Part shown: positions 42,965-56,125 of the stretch, one piece after another
Layout of the letters: each line of letters starts with the position of its first letter
Position numbering within the stretch: position 1 is the stretch's first letter
Source: Caenorhabditis elegans
Lineage: Eukaryota > Nematoda > Chromadorea > Rhabditida > Rhabditidae
Reading direction: 5' to 3'
NCBI RefSeq assembly: GCF_000002985.6
Contig: NC_003282.8
Span: forward strand, 8,928,001-8,992,000
DNA length: 64,000 nucleotides
Position numbers and translations under genes: made by a program
Notes under the pieces: generated by a model
Databases searched by the model: none
What the model was told of the DNA's origin: nothing
What the model saw: the letters and a program-made list of their open reading frames with translations, nothing else

Positions 42965-45306
42965 TTAATCCGTTTTGTGTTTCTTAATGAGATTCTCGTC
43001 GACCGGCGACACAACCATAAATGATATTGCTAAAAGAGATCCAACAATTCCAAGAAGAGTCAGTGATTGGAATCCATAGTTTTGGAGAAGATAACCAGCA
43101 AAAAGTGGAGAGAAAGTACGAACAAGAGAGTTTAAAGATGTGGCCGTGCCCAGTACGATTCCCTGAAATGTTGAATTACCTCATTTGAAACACTGTGAAT
43201 AATGAGTGGAACTGAACTAAAAGAAAACTCCTAACCTGTTCAGATTCATCAACTAAAGCTGTGAGAAGACTATCTGCACATGTTGCAACTACACTCATTC
43301 CAAGAGAAACAAATGGCATTATAACAAGAAGCATCCAGAAATTGAAAAAGACAAATGTGAATAAAGTGTAGCCAATAACCTGGAAATAATCATACATAAA
43401 CTTTGAATCTTTAGCACAACTTTAAAGTAAATGTAACTTACAAAACTCAACGATCCGATTATTAAAAGTGTTTGCTCATCAAATTTTTTTCTAAGCCAAA
43501 TGACTCCGAATCCATTAGAGAACATAATAAATACACCCATCATCATCTGCATTATTTGATTTTCTGTATTGGTAGCATTGAATTTCTCAATGATGTATAA
43601 CTGTAAAAACGCTAGAGTTTAAATTGTGAAATTAACAATTTGAAACTCACATTCAGTACTGCAATTATCATAATGAAAGGAACAACTCCACCATTTTTCT
43701 TAATCATAACATTTGCTACTCCAGGCTTTTGAAGAATGCGAACAACATTTGTAATGTTTATTTGAGGTGGTGGACCATTTGCATTGTCCGTTGAGATTTC
43801 ATGCTGGAAAATTTTTAAAGCTTATAATTTCTAGATATGAAAACTGGTGGATATATCATATATTTTGAAGGTGGAGTATTGGTCGTGGAAGCCTGATTAC
43901 ATATAAAATCGTGTAGATTTTTCAAAAACTTTCAGTCATTGTGTTGGTAAATTTCCAAATTAAAAAAAAAAACTTTTTAGAAATATCAATTACTGCTGCA
44001 GGTCTGAACCCCATAGTACATGAATGCAGATTATTAGAATATAGCAATCGAAGAAAAAATTTTTGGTCGACTTCTAGAATTCGATACTTCACTTTTAACA
44101 ATAGCGTGTGTTTTGCAACTAACCTCATATGATTTTTTCTCAATACACGTTTCCAAAACTAATGATGGAAGAGCACAAAGTGCAGCAGAAACCAGAAGTG
44201 GAGCAAGATCTCCTCCAAGTTTTGTGGCAGCAATTGAGAATATTGGTACAAAGATGAAACCTATTCCAAATGTAAGTCCCATTCTCCCAAATGCACTTGT
44301 TCTCTCTTTTCCGGGTGTTGTAAGTGCTGATAAAAGAGTTTGATGGGCTTGCTGTCCATGCATAAAAACTACGGGAATACGAGATAGTAGAAGAGAATAA
44401 TAATCCTGAAATTTGACTATTATTTATCTTAAGCCTAAGATATCTTGAAAGAAAATTCAGAAAATCGAGGATAGACTTTACATTAGGACTGGAATTCCTG
44501 GGATTTTGCCTTAAATGGCTCCAAATTATGTGTCATTTTAAAATTTATCAATTCAAGAAAATTTACATTAGTTTCGAAAAAGCCAACAATTGGGCGGGAC
44601 ATGCTCATGTCTGTAGGGGACAAATAGTTGGCTCTAATATTTCTAGATTTGTTTGATTTTTCTTTGTTGAATATGATATACTAGGGTATTTTGGAGCAAT
44701 TCATAAAAAAACCGCACAAGTATTTTTCAATTTTGGAAAAGGTTCAAGTTTTAGATTTTTCACTAAAACAACTTTTTTGATATTTTTGAAAACTGAAGAT
44801 AATATTAAATACGTCATAATGAAGCACACTCAAATTTAACTGCAGAAATTTTGGAGTTTTTATTTTCAACTTAACGCGAAGTCGTGTCTAATAGTAAGAA
44901 TCCAAAAAGTTTGAGTAACTTACAAATGAAAAATAAAGTGCTAAACCAGAACAAAGAGTAGACAGATAGCATAAATGAAGTGCATATCGAATACCAAACT
45001 TTTGAATCACATATCCAAAAAGGGGACCACCAATCATTTGAAAAACTCCGAATATTGTTTGAATGTACCCTGAATTTCACTTTAAATTTCTTACAATTCA
45101 AAAAAAGTTTTTCTTTTAAGTGTTTTCATATTCGACTTACCAAAATCCGCATCGGAAAGTTGTAGATGTTTAACTAAATATGGCGTAGCAGAAAATTGCA
45201 GGAAAAATGTAACATTATAGAAAATAGTAAGTAAGTATGTAAAAGCAATAGGCCGAGAAACTTCGAAAGATCCTATTTTTATAGTATTTGGCAACAACGC
45301 CGTCAT
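42965..45306 (-). CDS. SLC22A18/TETRAN-like major-facilitator transporter
   Basis: Minus-strand exons, in coding order: 45306-45141, 45069-44924, 44405-44124, 43803-43651, 43600-43442, 43379-43236 and 43162-42965; 415 residues, about the size of SLC22A18. A trans-splice acceptor (GAATTTCAG) ends at 45317, ten bases before the ATG. The first segment ends LVKHLQLSDADFGYIQT, followed by GVFQMIGGPLFGYVIQKFGIRYA, the TM2-TM3 loop motif. The central GKERTSAFGRMGLTFGIGFIF block is characteristic of SLC22A18 (ORCTL2), a proton-coupled exporter of organic cations and drugs in other species. The predicted location is a plasma or intracellular membrane. It is unrelated in subfamily to the convergent neighbour although both were historically named organic cation transporters. 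From memory, C53B4.3. Confidence 0.87.
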
Positions 45307-47636
45307 CTTCTGAGTTCTGAAATTCGGAAAAAATTGCACTTCGTCTGAAACTAAGTTTTAACTATAGAGAGGAACTGATTGATAGCGAGACTACTCTCCA
45401 ATGGGGAAAAGAAGTGAACTATGTGTTTGATTATCAGTCCTTTTAATGTTGTTTTTGTGGTTTGTACCCTTTTCCTATCACAAATATGATCAGTTGCAAT
45501 AAGAAAAAAACACAATTTTTTCTGGTTTTTCAATAGGTTTATAGCGGTTGATATAATGTTATAGAATTGTGAAATTATAGCGATGAAAACTTCGGTATGC
45601 TTACATTCGATTTTTGGAATTTTCAGTGAAGAAATACCAATGTCTAATTCAAAATTCAGATTTAAATTGGGTTTGCATTCGCTTTAAAAATCCAACGATG
45701 GAAATATGGAAGAGAAATCAATTGGGGAATCCTAGTCCGCGCGGCCGTGTAGTCCTCTTGGACCAGCGGCACTTCGATACATTTTTTTCTGTTTTCTCCA
45801 TTTTCGGCGCACACTCTCGTGAAAATAAGCGTGACCTGCTTTGTTTACACTTTTTTGAATCATTTTTTATTAGAATATCGTAAATTTGTAACAAAATGCT
45901 AGATAAATACCCAAAAACTAGTAATTTTCAAGCATTTTCCTCTTATGATTTTTCTCTCGTGTATTACATTTCTGTTCACTCGCTGCATATTTCCGATAAT
46001 TTCTATAAAAGTACATCATTATTACGAAAAGAAGACATCATTCTTTGCTTCAGGAAGCGAACAAGCTGCTCAATCACGCTGAAAAGCACAAAACGCTCTT
46101 TTCTCCATTTTTCTCTCCGCGTTTTTTTCCGTTTTCGTTTCAATTCCATTTTCCTCGCAGGCATTCCCCAAAAACATGTCACACATTTGAGATCCCAATT
46201 CATTTTGGCAGAAACCCGGATAATCCCCCTTTGTTTGGGTGCTTTCTCATTTCTGGGCACTTTCTTTTCTAATTTTGGACGAAGAAACAAAACAAGAAAA
46301 GATTTACATTTCCTTTCTCCCGTTTGTCTCCGTTTTTTTCTTTTTCTTTATGCTATCAAAAGCTCTCATTAGTAAAAAGAGAAAGATTTTATCGAGGAAA
46401 CAGAAATGTGAGAGTTTTGAAATCGAGAAGTACACCAATTTTCGCATAGATTCTGCTTTCTTCCTTAAAATTCGTTGAAGCTAATAAGAAAAATCCTAAA
46501 GTCTATTCTGAGAAGATATATAATTTTAAAGTGTTTATTATTTAGATAGATCGGAAATATTAAGTGTTCACAACAAAAAATCACCGAGGTTCCCACAGCT
46601 GACTCTTCTTTTTTGCATATTTTTTCATTTTCTCTTTTTTCCATTTCCCCTCCAAACAATAATCATCACATTTCCGTGCTTTCCACCACTTTCTCTTTTG
46701 AAGCGTTCTTCTCCAAGTTGTCCGGTTGATAGATTGCTGATAGACTGATGACAAATCGACACAACCTACCAACCGGCTGATTTTTTTTGAAAAGAAGAAG
46801 CAGACAATTTTTTTCTGCTTTTGGAAGGTCTGGTTGTTCAACAGCAGTTTAAGTTTGGAATACTGCTGATTGTTTCAAAGTTTGTTTTTTTAACACCTGC
46901 AATTTCTAGCAATATAAACGAAGAAACGTATTCCTTCTGATAGATTTTTGTACTTTATAGCATTATGCAGATATTTATGAGCCAATATTATATTGAACAT
47001 TAAAAATTTTCCCGACAAAATCAGTTTCGATGACGTAGTCTGACGTGTGTAACAGAAGAACCAGAAAAGACACGTGGAGCTCTTCGAAGGTCATATGAAA
47101 CTATTGTAGGTGCTGGGATATAGGGTCACCTGATTGTAAGCTCTTCTCGAAATCAGACACGACACGTTTCTTTTTTTTCAATATCTATGATATCTCTAAT
47201 CTCTCTTCTCTTTTATCTGTTTTCTATCTCTCTACTAGAGGATCACTCTCGTAGTAACAACAAGAAAACATAATTCCCCATCTTAGAAACGTGTGCTCCG
47301 TTGTCAAGTCGCATATGTCACAGACGAAACAAGCAAAAACAATAAAAACTTGGAAAATCGTATTTTGTTCGCTTGCTGTTTCATATTTTACTATTTTGAG
47401 AAAAAGCTATTTCTCGTGATCCGCCTTCTTCTTTTGTTCATGAAAATACGAAAATTATTTTAAATAATTTCTTTATTTTTCTAGCTCAACTGTCTTAGTT
47501 ACGATTCTTCTTAAACTATATTATTTTTCAGCCAACACAAAACTGAAAAAATAAATATACGGAACGAAGGTGACTCGAGAGAGCTCACCGCCGTCTTTTT
47601 TGAAACGGCTCTCTCCGTTCCATTGAATTCGTCTCG
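45307..47636. other. Intergenic region between divergent genes (SLC22A18-like and pdzd-8)
   Basis: Two kilobases without a supportable gene. A GC-rich patch at 45725-45850 (TCCGCGCGGCCG, GGCGCACACTCTCGTG) looks like a dispersed repeat fragment. Plus-strand pyrimidine tracts at 46080-46360 produce long but low-complexity frames that I reject. Since the flanking genes point away from each other, this region should hold both promoters. Directly before the pdzd-8 start, CTCGAGAGAGCTCACC and GGCTCTCTCCG form a CT/GA-rich promoter-like patch at 47572-47615. Confidence 0.5.
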
Positions 47637-50600
47637 ATGTTAATAGCATTTCTAGTCGGGTTTATTTGCGGTGTTCTTCTTGTGAGTTTTATAAATATTT
47701 TCAGGAAATTGAGTGGGCCTATTTCCCGCGAATAAAAATATTTAAAAAAACACATTTAAAAATCTGAATAATCATTAAAAATCTCCTTTTTTGCAGCTCC
47801 TTGGAATTCTGTATATATTTATCGTCGACCCATGGGCACCTCCAACTGACCAACCACAACCACCTATCGAACAATTCCGTCCGGCTCAGATTCCAGAGGA
47901 ACTTCGCACTTTTCTAAAATCCGGAGAAGATGGACAAGGAATTTCAAAATGGGAATCTTGCAATTCTATCAGTCTTCTACTTCATATGCTATTTCAAGAA
48001 CACAAGGATACACGTGCATTAAGAAGGTTAGATATTTTGAAAGTTTTAACTGCTGATGTGAAAATGAAATTAAATAGAAATCCGAGTACAGCTGATAAAT
48101 AATTATTTTCAGATGGGTTCACAAACGTCTTCAAATGGAAATGAATGACATTACAACTCGATCGGCTGCCGGACGCCTCATTCAAGAAATTCGCATTCGA
48201 GAATTGTCGCTTGGCACCAAATTCATGACCATCAACTCGATTCGAGTAGAAAGTGTTGAAATGGCTGATGATAAAAACACGTTTGATGTGAGTTTTTTTC
48301 CATATGAACAGCTAAACCTATCTGAATTTCTTAAATATGCTCAAACTTCAAAACATTTTTTTATTTTATCCCCTGTGAATGTTTATTGTATTCAGAAAAT
48401 TGTGTTCATTCTTGACATTGACTACTCGGGCGGATTTGAAACCTCAATTGACGTCTCAACAATAATTGCCAAAAAAGCGAGCTTATCCGTTAAAATCACA
48501 AAGTTAACTGGAATGGTGCGAGTGATTTTGTCGCGACAACCATATCATCACTGGACATTCTCGTTTGTTAGCCAACCAATTTTTGAAACCGATGTAAGTT
48601 TTATGACAATTGAATTTTAAAAATTATTTATTTGCAGATTAACTCACAGATTCAAGGGCATCAACTGAAAAGATTGATTCCAATTATCAAAGAAGCAATT
48701 CGTAGATCATTACAAAGGAAACATGTTTGGCCTAATTATAAGATCAGATACAGACCGTTCTTCCCGAATCCAATATTCCAGGCTTCACCACCAATAAGTA
48801 GGTTTTTTTTTGAGTGTTTGTGACGCCCTCATAGTCTCCATTTTGAGGCTGGATTTTCTTTTAAAGAGAACACCAGAATGGGGACTAAAATGAGGACCAC
48901 AGAAAATTTTTTCGGTTTTTATAAGCAAAACCGAAAAGTCGAAAAATAGAAAAAGCGAAAAACCAAAAATTTTCGTTCTTGGCAAAACCGAAAAAAAAAT
49001 TCTGAAAACACAACGGGAAACCCGAGATAACAGCTCTAAAAATTAAAATTTCCAGATAGCTTCACTCATATCAAAATGGAAGGAGGAATCGAAGTAACTG
49101 TACTTCAATGTTCACGACTGAAAAATGCTCTTCTTCTTGATGACAAGAACAAAAATTACGAAGTTTATTGTACTGTTTCGATAGAATCTCGTCCAATTGT
49201 TCAAAATGAAGAGCAGGGACATGTTGTCAATGTGTTGCTCACTTTCTCACGTTATGATGTATCCTCTCCAATTGGATTAGTTTTCGATAAAAATGTTGCG
49301 GCCACTGGTAACAATACGAATCGTGCTGTTAAAGTATGCACTGTCGAGGATAACAGTTTAGCGGATAAGGCTGCTTTCAAACCAGGAGATGTACTCGTTG
49401 CAATCAATAATGTTCCAATTCGATCTGAACGACAAGCAACGAGATTTTTACAATCGACTACTGGTGATTTGACGGTGCTTGTGGAGAGAAGTCTTGATGA
49501 TATCGATGAGGAAGAATCGAAAGGTAAGAAGACAAATTTACTGAATTCTAGAATCTTTTTTTTTAGAAAGTATTATAATTTTGAAGTTTCAAAAATTACA
49601 CTTTTAAAACTTTAATTTTTCTTAGTTTTGATGATGTCTGTTTTCAAACAATTCTCACAAAACCACTAACTACGTTTCATTTTTCGGTGTTTTATTTTCT
49701 TGTCTCACACCACTTATACTTTTATCCAGAAGCAGCCGAAATTGTCGTGAGTACTGTTCGAGATATCGATGGAACTGGTAGCGTTAATGATACAGCTGAT
49801 TCTACGAGTTTGATAAGCAATAATTCGGTGGCAAACGATAGAGATTCACTGAAGGATGATGATAAAACTATTGGAGGAATACCGGCGAAAGATGGAAAAA
49901 TTAATGGTATGAGTTTGGAAAGTTTGACTTCTTTTTTTGGATTTTGGAGTGTTTTGCGAATAACTTTGTTGCATGCACGATTGAACAAATTTGCTGTAGA
50001 AGAGAAAATATTGTAAAACTTTTGCTAGAAAATATGAAAAATGAAACGAAAAATGTTTATGAGGCGGATTGTTCATATATTTATTATTCAGTTAGAACGA
50101 CCTATCAAATTCTTCATAGTTTGTAGCCATCTCGTAATTAATCAGTTTTCCTATTTTTATCCTCCAACTCTGTGAACTATGCGCCAACTGTTCTATTCTC
50201 ACGTCTTGATAGATTCGAGTCAAAGTTGTGAAGTGAGCTATTTCTATTTTCTCTGCATCTTTCTTCTTTTCCCATTGGCCTTTTCAATTTTAACTCTCTG
50301 TGTTCTTCAGAAGATAAAAAAATGAAACGAGTGAATGAGTTCAGTGTAATAATCCATTTCGTCTGACATTTTATGAGCATGAACTTTCTTTTGTTGCTGC
50401 AGCACATGGGACATAAAGGGATCACAAGTGCAGATCATGAATTTTGCAGAAACGAGAAAAACGAACGTAGTTATTTATTACTGTAGTACGAAAGGGATAC
50501 GATAAATAATTAAATTAATTAGAACATCGATTAAGCAAAAATTTCTAAAAACATCAAGATTTATAATAGTTCGTGTACTTTTCAGCCACCGCCCTTGCCG

Positions 50601-53600
50601 CAAGACGTCGTCACAGTGTGTCAAATTTGGAATCTTCTGTAATCGACACGAACACCGAATCTGTTGCCTCTTCTATTTTCGGATTAGGTATGTTTTTTCT
50701 TTTGAACAAACTGTTCCCTCTTTACGTGGAACTCCCATTTTAATCAGTAACCGTCGATCATGTTACGGTATCCGTGAGAAACCGGTTTTCTGATCGTTGA
50801 ACAGTTAAAAAATGAGATTTTTTCGAACGGAAAATATTTTATTCAAATAAGAACACTTTCAATTCGAGCTTTTGTTATGCATATGAAAAAGGAAAATGGA
50901 AAAGATGAGAAAAGAAAACTCGTTTTTAACGACGGGATCCATCCTCGAAGAAGACTCCACCATCGAGAGCACAGTATTTTGGACAGACTCCCTTCTCTCC
51001 TGGATGTCCATCGCGTCCTGGCTGTCCTGGACGTCCTGGTTGTCCGTCTCTTCCTGGTTGTCCTGGTTCTCCGTTGGCTCCCTTCTCTCCTGGTCCTCCT
51101 TGAGCTCCATCCTTTCCTGGTTGTCCAGCTGGTCCGCGGGATCCTGGTTGTCCTGGACGTCCTGGCTCTCCTGGTGATCCTGGTTGTGGCTCTCCATTGC
51201 GTCCATTCTCTCCTGGTGGTCCAGCTGGTCCTGGCTTTCCTCCTGGTCCTGGTGGTCCAGCTGGTCCCTTGTTTCCTGCAGTTCCATTTGGTCCTTCTGG
51301 TCCTGGTGGTCCTGGTGGTCCGAGTGGTCCCTTGTTTCCTTGTGGTCCTGGTGGTCCGGCTGGTCCTGGTGGTCCTTCTGGGCATGGCTTGCATGGTGGT
51401 GGGGTGATTGGCTCACATGGCTCCTTTGGTGGGCGTCCTGGATTTCCGTTAAGACCTGGTGCTCCTGGCTTTCCTGGTCGTCCAGCACGTCCTGGGGTTC
51501 CTGGTGGTCCTTGTGCTCCTGGAAGACAGCATCCCTCGCATTGTCCATTTCCAACTTGACGGGCGGTACGGTTGTGAGCCATCACCATATCTGGGACTCT
51601 GTTGACGTCCCCCCAAAGCTTCTTGGCCTCAGCACGGCACTCGACAATATCATGATGCATGGTCTTACGAGCATGATGAATGTAATTGTATACCATTGGA
51701 AGAGTAATACAGACCGAAAGAACGGCTACGGTAGAGAATGTAAGAGCGGCATAGCCGACGAAGCGGTAAGCCTTGATCTTGGAATCGATGTCCATGGCGG
51801 AATGGAATGATTACCAGTTACTCTGGACACCCTTATATACGGTTGCTACATGAAATTTTGGAATTCCTCTTACTTTCTAACACCTCCAAAAATACCGTAA
51901 TCTTTACGACATAAGGAAGTCAAAATGTCGAGTAACCGTTTGTCCAGAAAAATAAAAGGGATAGGTATCAAACTCTTCTTCGCTTTTCTCTACGTCGCTT
52001 GTTTCCATGCGCAATTTCATTATTACACTGCAACTAGGCAACGTTACAGAAGGAGGGAGTAATTGTGATTGCCAGGTCAGTAAGAACAGCAAAAATTATG
52101 GAAAAGTTTGATAAGCAAATATAAAAAAGAAGTTAGATGGTAATTCTCTGTTTCTGGTTTTCGTTTGATACCGGACGGTGATTTTCAAAAATCAAGAAAG
52201 TTGATAAAAAGGTTCGTAGAGGTCAGGCGTTAAATGTGGTAAAGTTAGAGTAAGATGTTCGATCGGCAAGACAGAGACAGCATTTGTTGAACAAACCAGA
52301 AATCCCGTTCGAATTAAAATAATTTTATATCGATTTTAAGAATATTATATTATTTTTCAGACGCTCACAAATTCGATAAACCTCCATCTGTCTCTGTTCA
52401 ACGTGCTGAAAGTGCTCGAGTGCCTCAACTTCTGATCAGCCAGCCAAGTTTCGATTTACGAAGAACACAATCGGAAAGTCATCTCGATGCAAAAGTCATT
52501 GATGCCGTTTTATCGAGTTCTGCAGATTTTGGAATGGAAAATTCTGTGGAAGACGAGATCAAGATGTTGTTGGTTGGAGATTTGAATAGAAGTGCATCTG
52601 CTGGACATAATCTGGATCCACAATTACTTGGAGTTGTTAAAAGAGAGGATAAAGATAAAACATTGACCCAGGCTGATGCTTCAAAAGGATTGGCGTTGAT
52701 TGCTTCAGTAAGTTTCCCTTTTTTTCAAATTTATCAAAATTCATCATTGCACAACTCGAAATAGTTGTTTTCTGAATATTTCATTCGTATGCCTTTTGTA
52801 AGAAGACAGAAAACATTTCAATCAACAATCCAAGCAATAATCTAAATTAGTTTTTGTCTACCAACTTTTCTTTTCCAGCAAACCGGTTCGGTTGCCTCCC
52901 TTTCATCAATGATCTCTAATCGTACTGACACTGGAACAGAAGACGGAGGTGATGATGAAGAAGCACATCTTGACAGAAAACGATCTGCGAGCACACGAAA
53001 AGCCAAAATACAGGCAACATTTGCTGCTGGAAAGAAGAAAGTTCTCGATTTGATGCCTCAGAAACGAAAGAACACCGATGCTTCAGATCTCAATGGGGAA
53101 AGCATCGAAATTGGAGCAGATGCTGGTTCACTTTACGACACAGATACGAACAGAGATCCATCGATTGGAAGATCTCCCATGGCAGTCGTTGGGAAAAGGA
53201 AAGAAAGTCCATCAGATGAGAAAAAAGAGAAAAAGAGATTGAAGAAGAAGTTGTCAGAATCTCCGAAGATCAGAAGAGCTGCTGGTTCAGCACAGAAGGA
53301 TCAGTCTCCAATGACTACAATCAAAGCTAGAACCACAAAGAGTGTTCAATTTCAGAAGGTAAACAATATTATTCAAAAAAATATTCTGATTACTTTTAAA
53401 ATCTGACACTAATAGTTTCTTTTTTACTGAAGTGGGACTGTAGGGATTACTGTAGTTTAGCATTTTTATATTCATGCATCAATGCTCGAAATTGCTTTTA
53501 AAAAATTTCACATTTTTAGAAAGTTAACAATTTATCAAAACGCTGACTGAAATTTTTGAAAAATCTAAAAGTTTTTGAAATGTTTTCTTACGATTTTCAG

Positions 53601-56125
53601 TAATGTTATTACAAGTGCATTCAAACTAAATCCCCACGGACGATACTTCTTTAACTGCATGGAACTTTTTTCCTGATTGTCAATCTCTGATTAGTTTCAG
53701 GACGTAATGTGGGGCCAATCACTTCACTTTGAATTTGATTCGCCTCCAGAATCCACCACACGAACTGTTATTCGATACCTCAACGTGACTGTTCACGCAA
53801 AAGAAGTGAAATCAGCTGGAACGCCGACAACTTCTGCCACGAATGTACCAAATGCAACACCATCAACTCCAGATAGCATTGCTTCTTCGTCAACAAATAC
53901 GGATAACTCTGTTCCAACAAATATATCTGCAGATTCAAAACCAATTCTTCTTGGAAGTGTCTCGCTTTTCGTTCCTCAATTAATTGATGATTGTCGTCTA
54001 ACACTTTCAAATTGTCATCGAGAAGTTTATCAGTTGAAGCAACCAAACACGTCATCTCCACCACAAACATCACCTGATGATCCGTAAGTTTCATCACAGT
54101 AGAATATCTAAGATATCCTGACTTAAAATAATGTTATTGTTTAAGGATGCTTGCCGAGTTTGCCCGCCATGCTGGATACGATCCTCGTCTTTGCTTCGGT
54201 GACATAACTCTTGGTTTTCGTTATTTCCCTAATGGATTCCCTGTTGACAAAGCAATCAATTCTGGCGATGAAAGTGAAGATGAGCTGAATAGGATACATA
54301 ATTCAAAAGATGTAGCATCGCCGACGAGGCCTTTCTCACCACCAGCTTTATCCCCTGCAAGTCATGACTGGAAGCTCTGGTATGGAAAGAATTGTGAGTT
54401 TATGTTTTTAGTTTCAGTTGATGAAGTTGTTTTTTAAAATTATATAAATCACATGCCAAACAAGGGTGGCATCGAAAAATTTTCGATTTTTTTCAAGGAA
54501 ATCGAAAAATTAAAAAAAATTCACTTTTTCTGAAAGCCGACAATCGTTTTAAAAAAACATCTCAGAAAAAAAAATCAATTTTCGTTGAAACGTATAACTG
54601 TATTTTAAACAAAACAATATGGCTAAAATCTTAAGATATTCCTCGAAAAATCAAAAAAAAAATCGAATTATCGGAACAGCGAAAAACAGAAAAACCGACA
54701 CTCTTGATACCGAACGTTTTAATTATCTGTAACTTCATCTTTTTCAGCTACGACCTGCGCAATGTGTCGAGGTAAAATTTGGCTCCGCAACGCTTCTTCG
54801 TGCTCACGGTGTCTTGTCATTTGCCATAACAAATGCGTCGTCAAGGCCAATAGCGGAGGAATCGCATGTACACCCCAACAACATCTCACACCGCCATCAA
54901 ATCTTCAACTTCACTCTGACGAGCATTTTGAAGAGATATCTGCTTCTGAACTAGATCATCCATCTGTAACTCCAGGAGATCATCAAATTGATGAGACACG
55001 TTCATTGATAATGCAATCACCATCTACTCCTTCAAGTTCTATTGCTGGATCGCGTACGTTAAAACGACTTTAAAATCAAGATAAAAACTACGAATACTTA
55101 ATTTCAGTAGACACACCAGAAATGTCAAAACGCGCCAGATTCCGAAAAGTGACAGAAAAGTTTTCAAATTGGAGAAAAGGAGGAAAAAAGAAGGATGACG
55201 ACGATTTCATCGGAAGGTAACCCGAAAGTTTGAATTTTCATAATTATAATTGTATTTTCCAGAAGAGAAACTATTGACACTGATTCATGTGCTGATACTG
55301 GTTCCTTACAATCTCAAGACATTTCCAATAGAGATAGCCCAATGGCAAGTATTCAAGATGTTCTCTCCGATGTTCTTCCAGGTCTAGATGGATCTCCATT
55401 CATAAGTGGATTATATTTTCAGGTATCCTTATTTTTCTAAATATAAAATTATAAGTAACCTTATTTCAGCCTGGAAATGCATATAATGAGCAGACGATTC
55501 GAAATGCAAAAATGCTTGGACGTGAGATCTTCTGTGATCTTCCATCTGAGCAACGAGTCGAGAGAATCAACTCACAAATCGATAGAATTCAGACAGCGAT
55601 AAGAGAAACGAAAGATAATCGATTGAGTGTGATGCAAAATGGCGGAGGTATTCAATTCTGCCCGAACTTCATGTAATCTACAATAATTTTGAGACATTTC
55701 AGAATCGTCAGCCAAGTTTCAAGGTCTGGACGAACGTCTTCAAGCTCTCGCTGTTGTCATGCTTCACTATTGTTCTGCTCTTCAAGATTGCCAATCAGGA
55801 AGATCCACACCAGCTCCACCACCAGATGATGATAATCAGAAGAGAGAGGTAATGGTTTCAAACGTAAAATAAAATTTGAAATGACATGATTAAATCCAAC
55901 TATGACTATTGGATAAATGAATACCCATTCCTAATCTCTTCTAAAAGTCTCCAGATTACCGAAGAAATATCATCCGTCAACGTCGACTCAAACAATGAAG
56001 AAGACTCCGAAAGTGTTCTAGATGAGGATACAGTAACCGGTGACGTTCCGGTGCAACACGATCATCCACTTGAGCGACCAACAAAGCTGGATCCGAGTTC
56101 GGATGCAGTTGAAGCCCATTCCTAA
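47637..56125 (+). CDS. pdzd-8: PDZD8-like ER lipid-transfer/tethering protein
   Basis: Eighteen exons from 47637-47681 to 55955-56125; internal exons include 47797-48026, 48113-48287, 48396-48593, 48638-48797, 49056-49523, 49730-49906, 50586-50687, 52361-52707, 52879-53358, 53701-54083, 54146-54393, 54748-55053, 55108-55216, 55263-55422, 55470-55647 and 55703-55848. Total 1360 residues. Domains in order: an N-terminal membrane anchor (1-25), an SMP lipid-transfer domain (about 60-270), a PDZ domain (about 326-412, loop PIGLVF 341-346), a long disordered Ser/Asp/Lys-rich stretch, a C2-like domain (about 795-990), a C1 zinc finger (CAMC...CSRC...CHNKC, about 1005-1046) and a short coiled coil (about 1200-1250). 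This is the PDZD8 order; the family tethers ER to endosomes and mitochondria and moves lipids. A collagen gene lies antisense in intron 8 (50688-52360). Symbol from memory (C53B4.4). Confidence 0.93.
50926..51795 (-). CDS. col-119: Cuticle collagen, nested antisense in a pdzd-8 intron
   Basis: A single-exon minus-strand gene of 289 residues. The N-terminal part has a membrane/signal-anchor segment (about 16-38), then a subtilisin-type processing site RTAR at 76-79. Cys clusters ([17 protein letters not shown]) flank a short Gly-X-Y block, followed by the main Gly-X-Y region and a C-terminal CPKYC. This layout is that of worm cuticle collagens: secreted by hypodermis, trimerised, cut by a BLI-4-like protease and cross-linked through tyrosines and disulfides. 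Proline-rich [13 protein letters not shown] triplets contrast in base composition with the AT-rich surroundings. A TATA box lies 37 bases before the ATG, in keeping with strong moult-timed expression. The gene lies wholly within intron 8 of pdzd-8. Symbol from memory (C53B4.5). Confidence 0.95.
   Translation of the reverse strand: MDIDSKIKAYRFVGYAALTFSTVAVLSVCITLPMVYNYIHHARKTMHHDIVECRAEAKKLWGDVNRVPDMVMAHNRTARQVGNGQCEGCCLPGAQGPPGTPGRAGRPGKPGAPGLNGNPGRPPKEPCEPITPPPCKPCPEGPPGPAGPPGPQGNKGPLGPPGPPGPEGPNGTAGNKGPAGPPGPGGKPGPAGPPGENGRNGEPQPGSPGEPGRPGQPGSRGPAGQPGKDGAQGGPGEKGANGEPGQPGRDGQPGRPGQPGRDGHPGEKGVCPKYCALDGGVFFEDGSRR
51832..51839 (-). promoter_or_regulatory. TATA box of col-119
   Basis: TATATAAG on the minus strand, 37 bases upstream of the collagen ATG. 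With initiation about 25-30 bases downstream, the 5' UTR would be only about ten bases. Many worm collagen genes have such TATA boxes. Confidence 0.7.

Noticed and set aside
45896-46372. 158-codon plus-strand frame before pdzd-8
   Set aside because: Driven by pyrimidine-rich DNA (Phe, Ser, Leu runs), with equally long frames in other phases; no coding bias.
50843-51554. Arg/Thr- and Asp/Gln-rich minus-strand frames overlapping the collagen
   Set aside because: Frame-shifted readings of the same Gly-X-Y codons; the true frame is 51795-50926.
51184-51810. Long plus-strand frames rich in Trp/Ser or Gly/Pro opposite the collagen
   Set aside because: They are antisense shadows of the Gly-X-Y repeat in col-119; the repeat prevents stops on the other strand.
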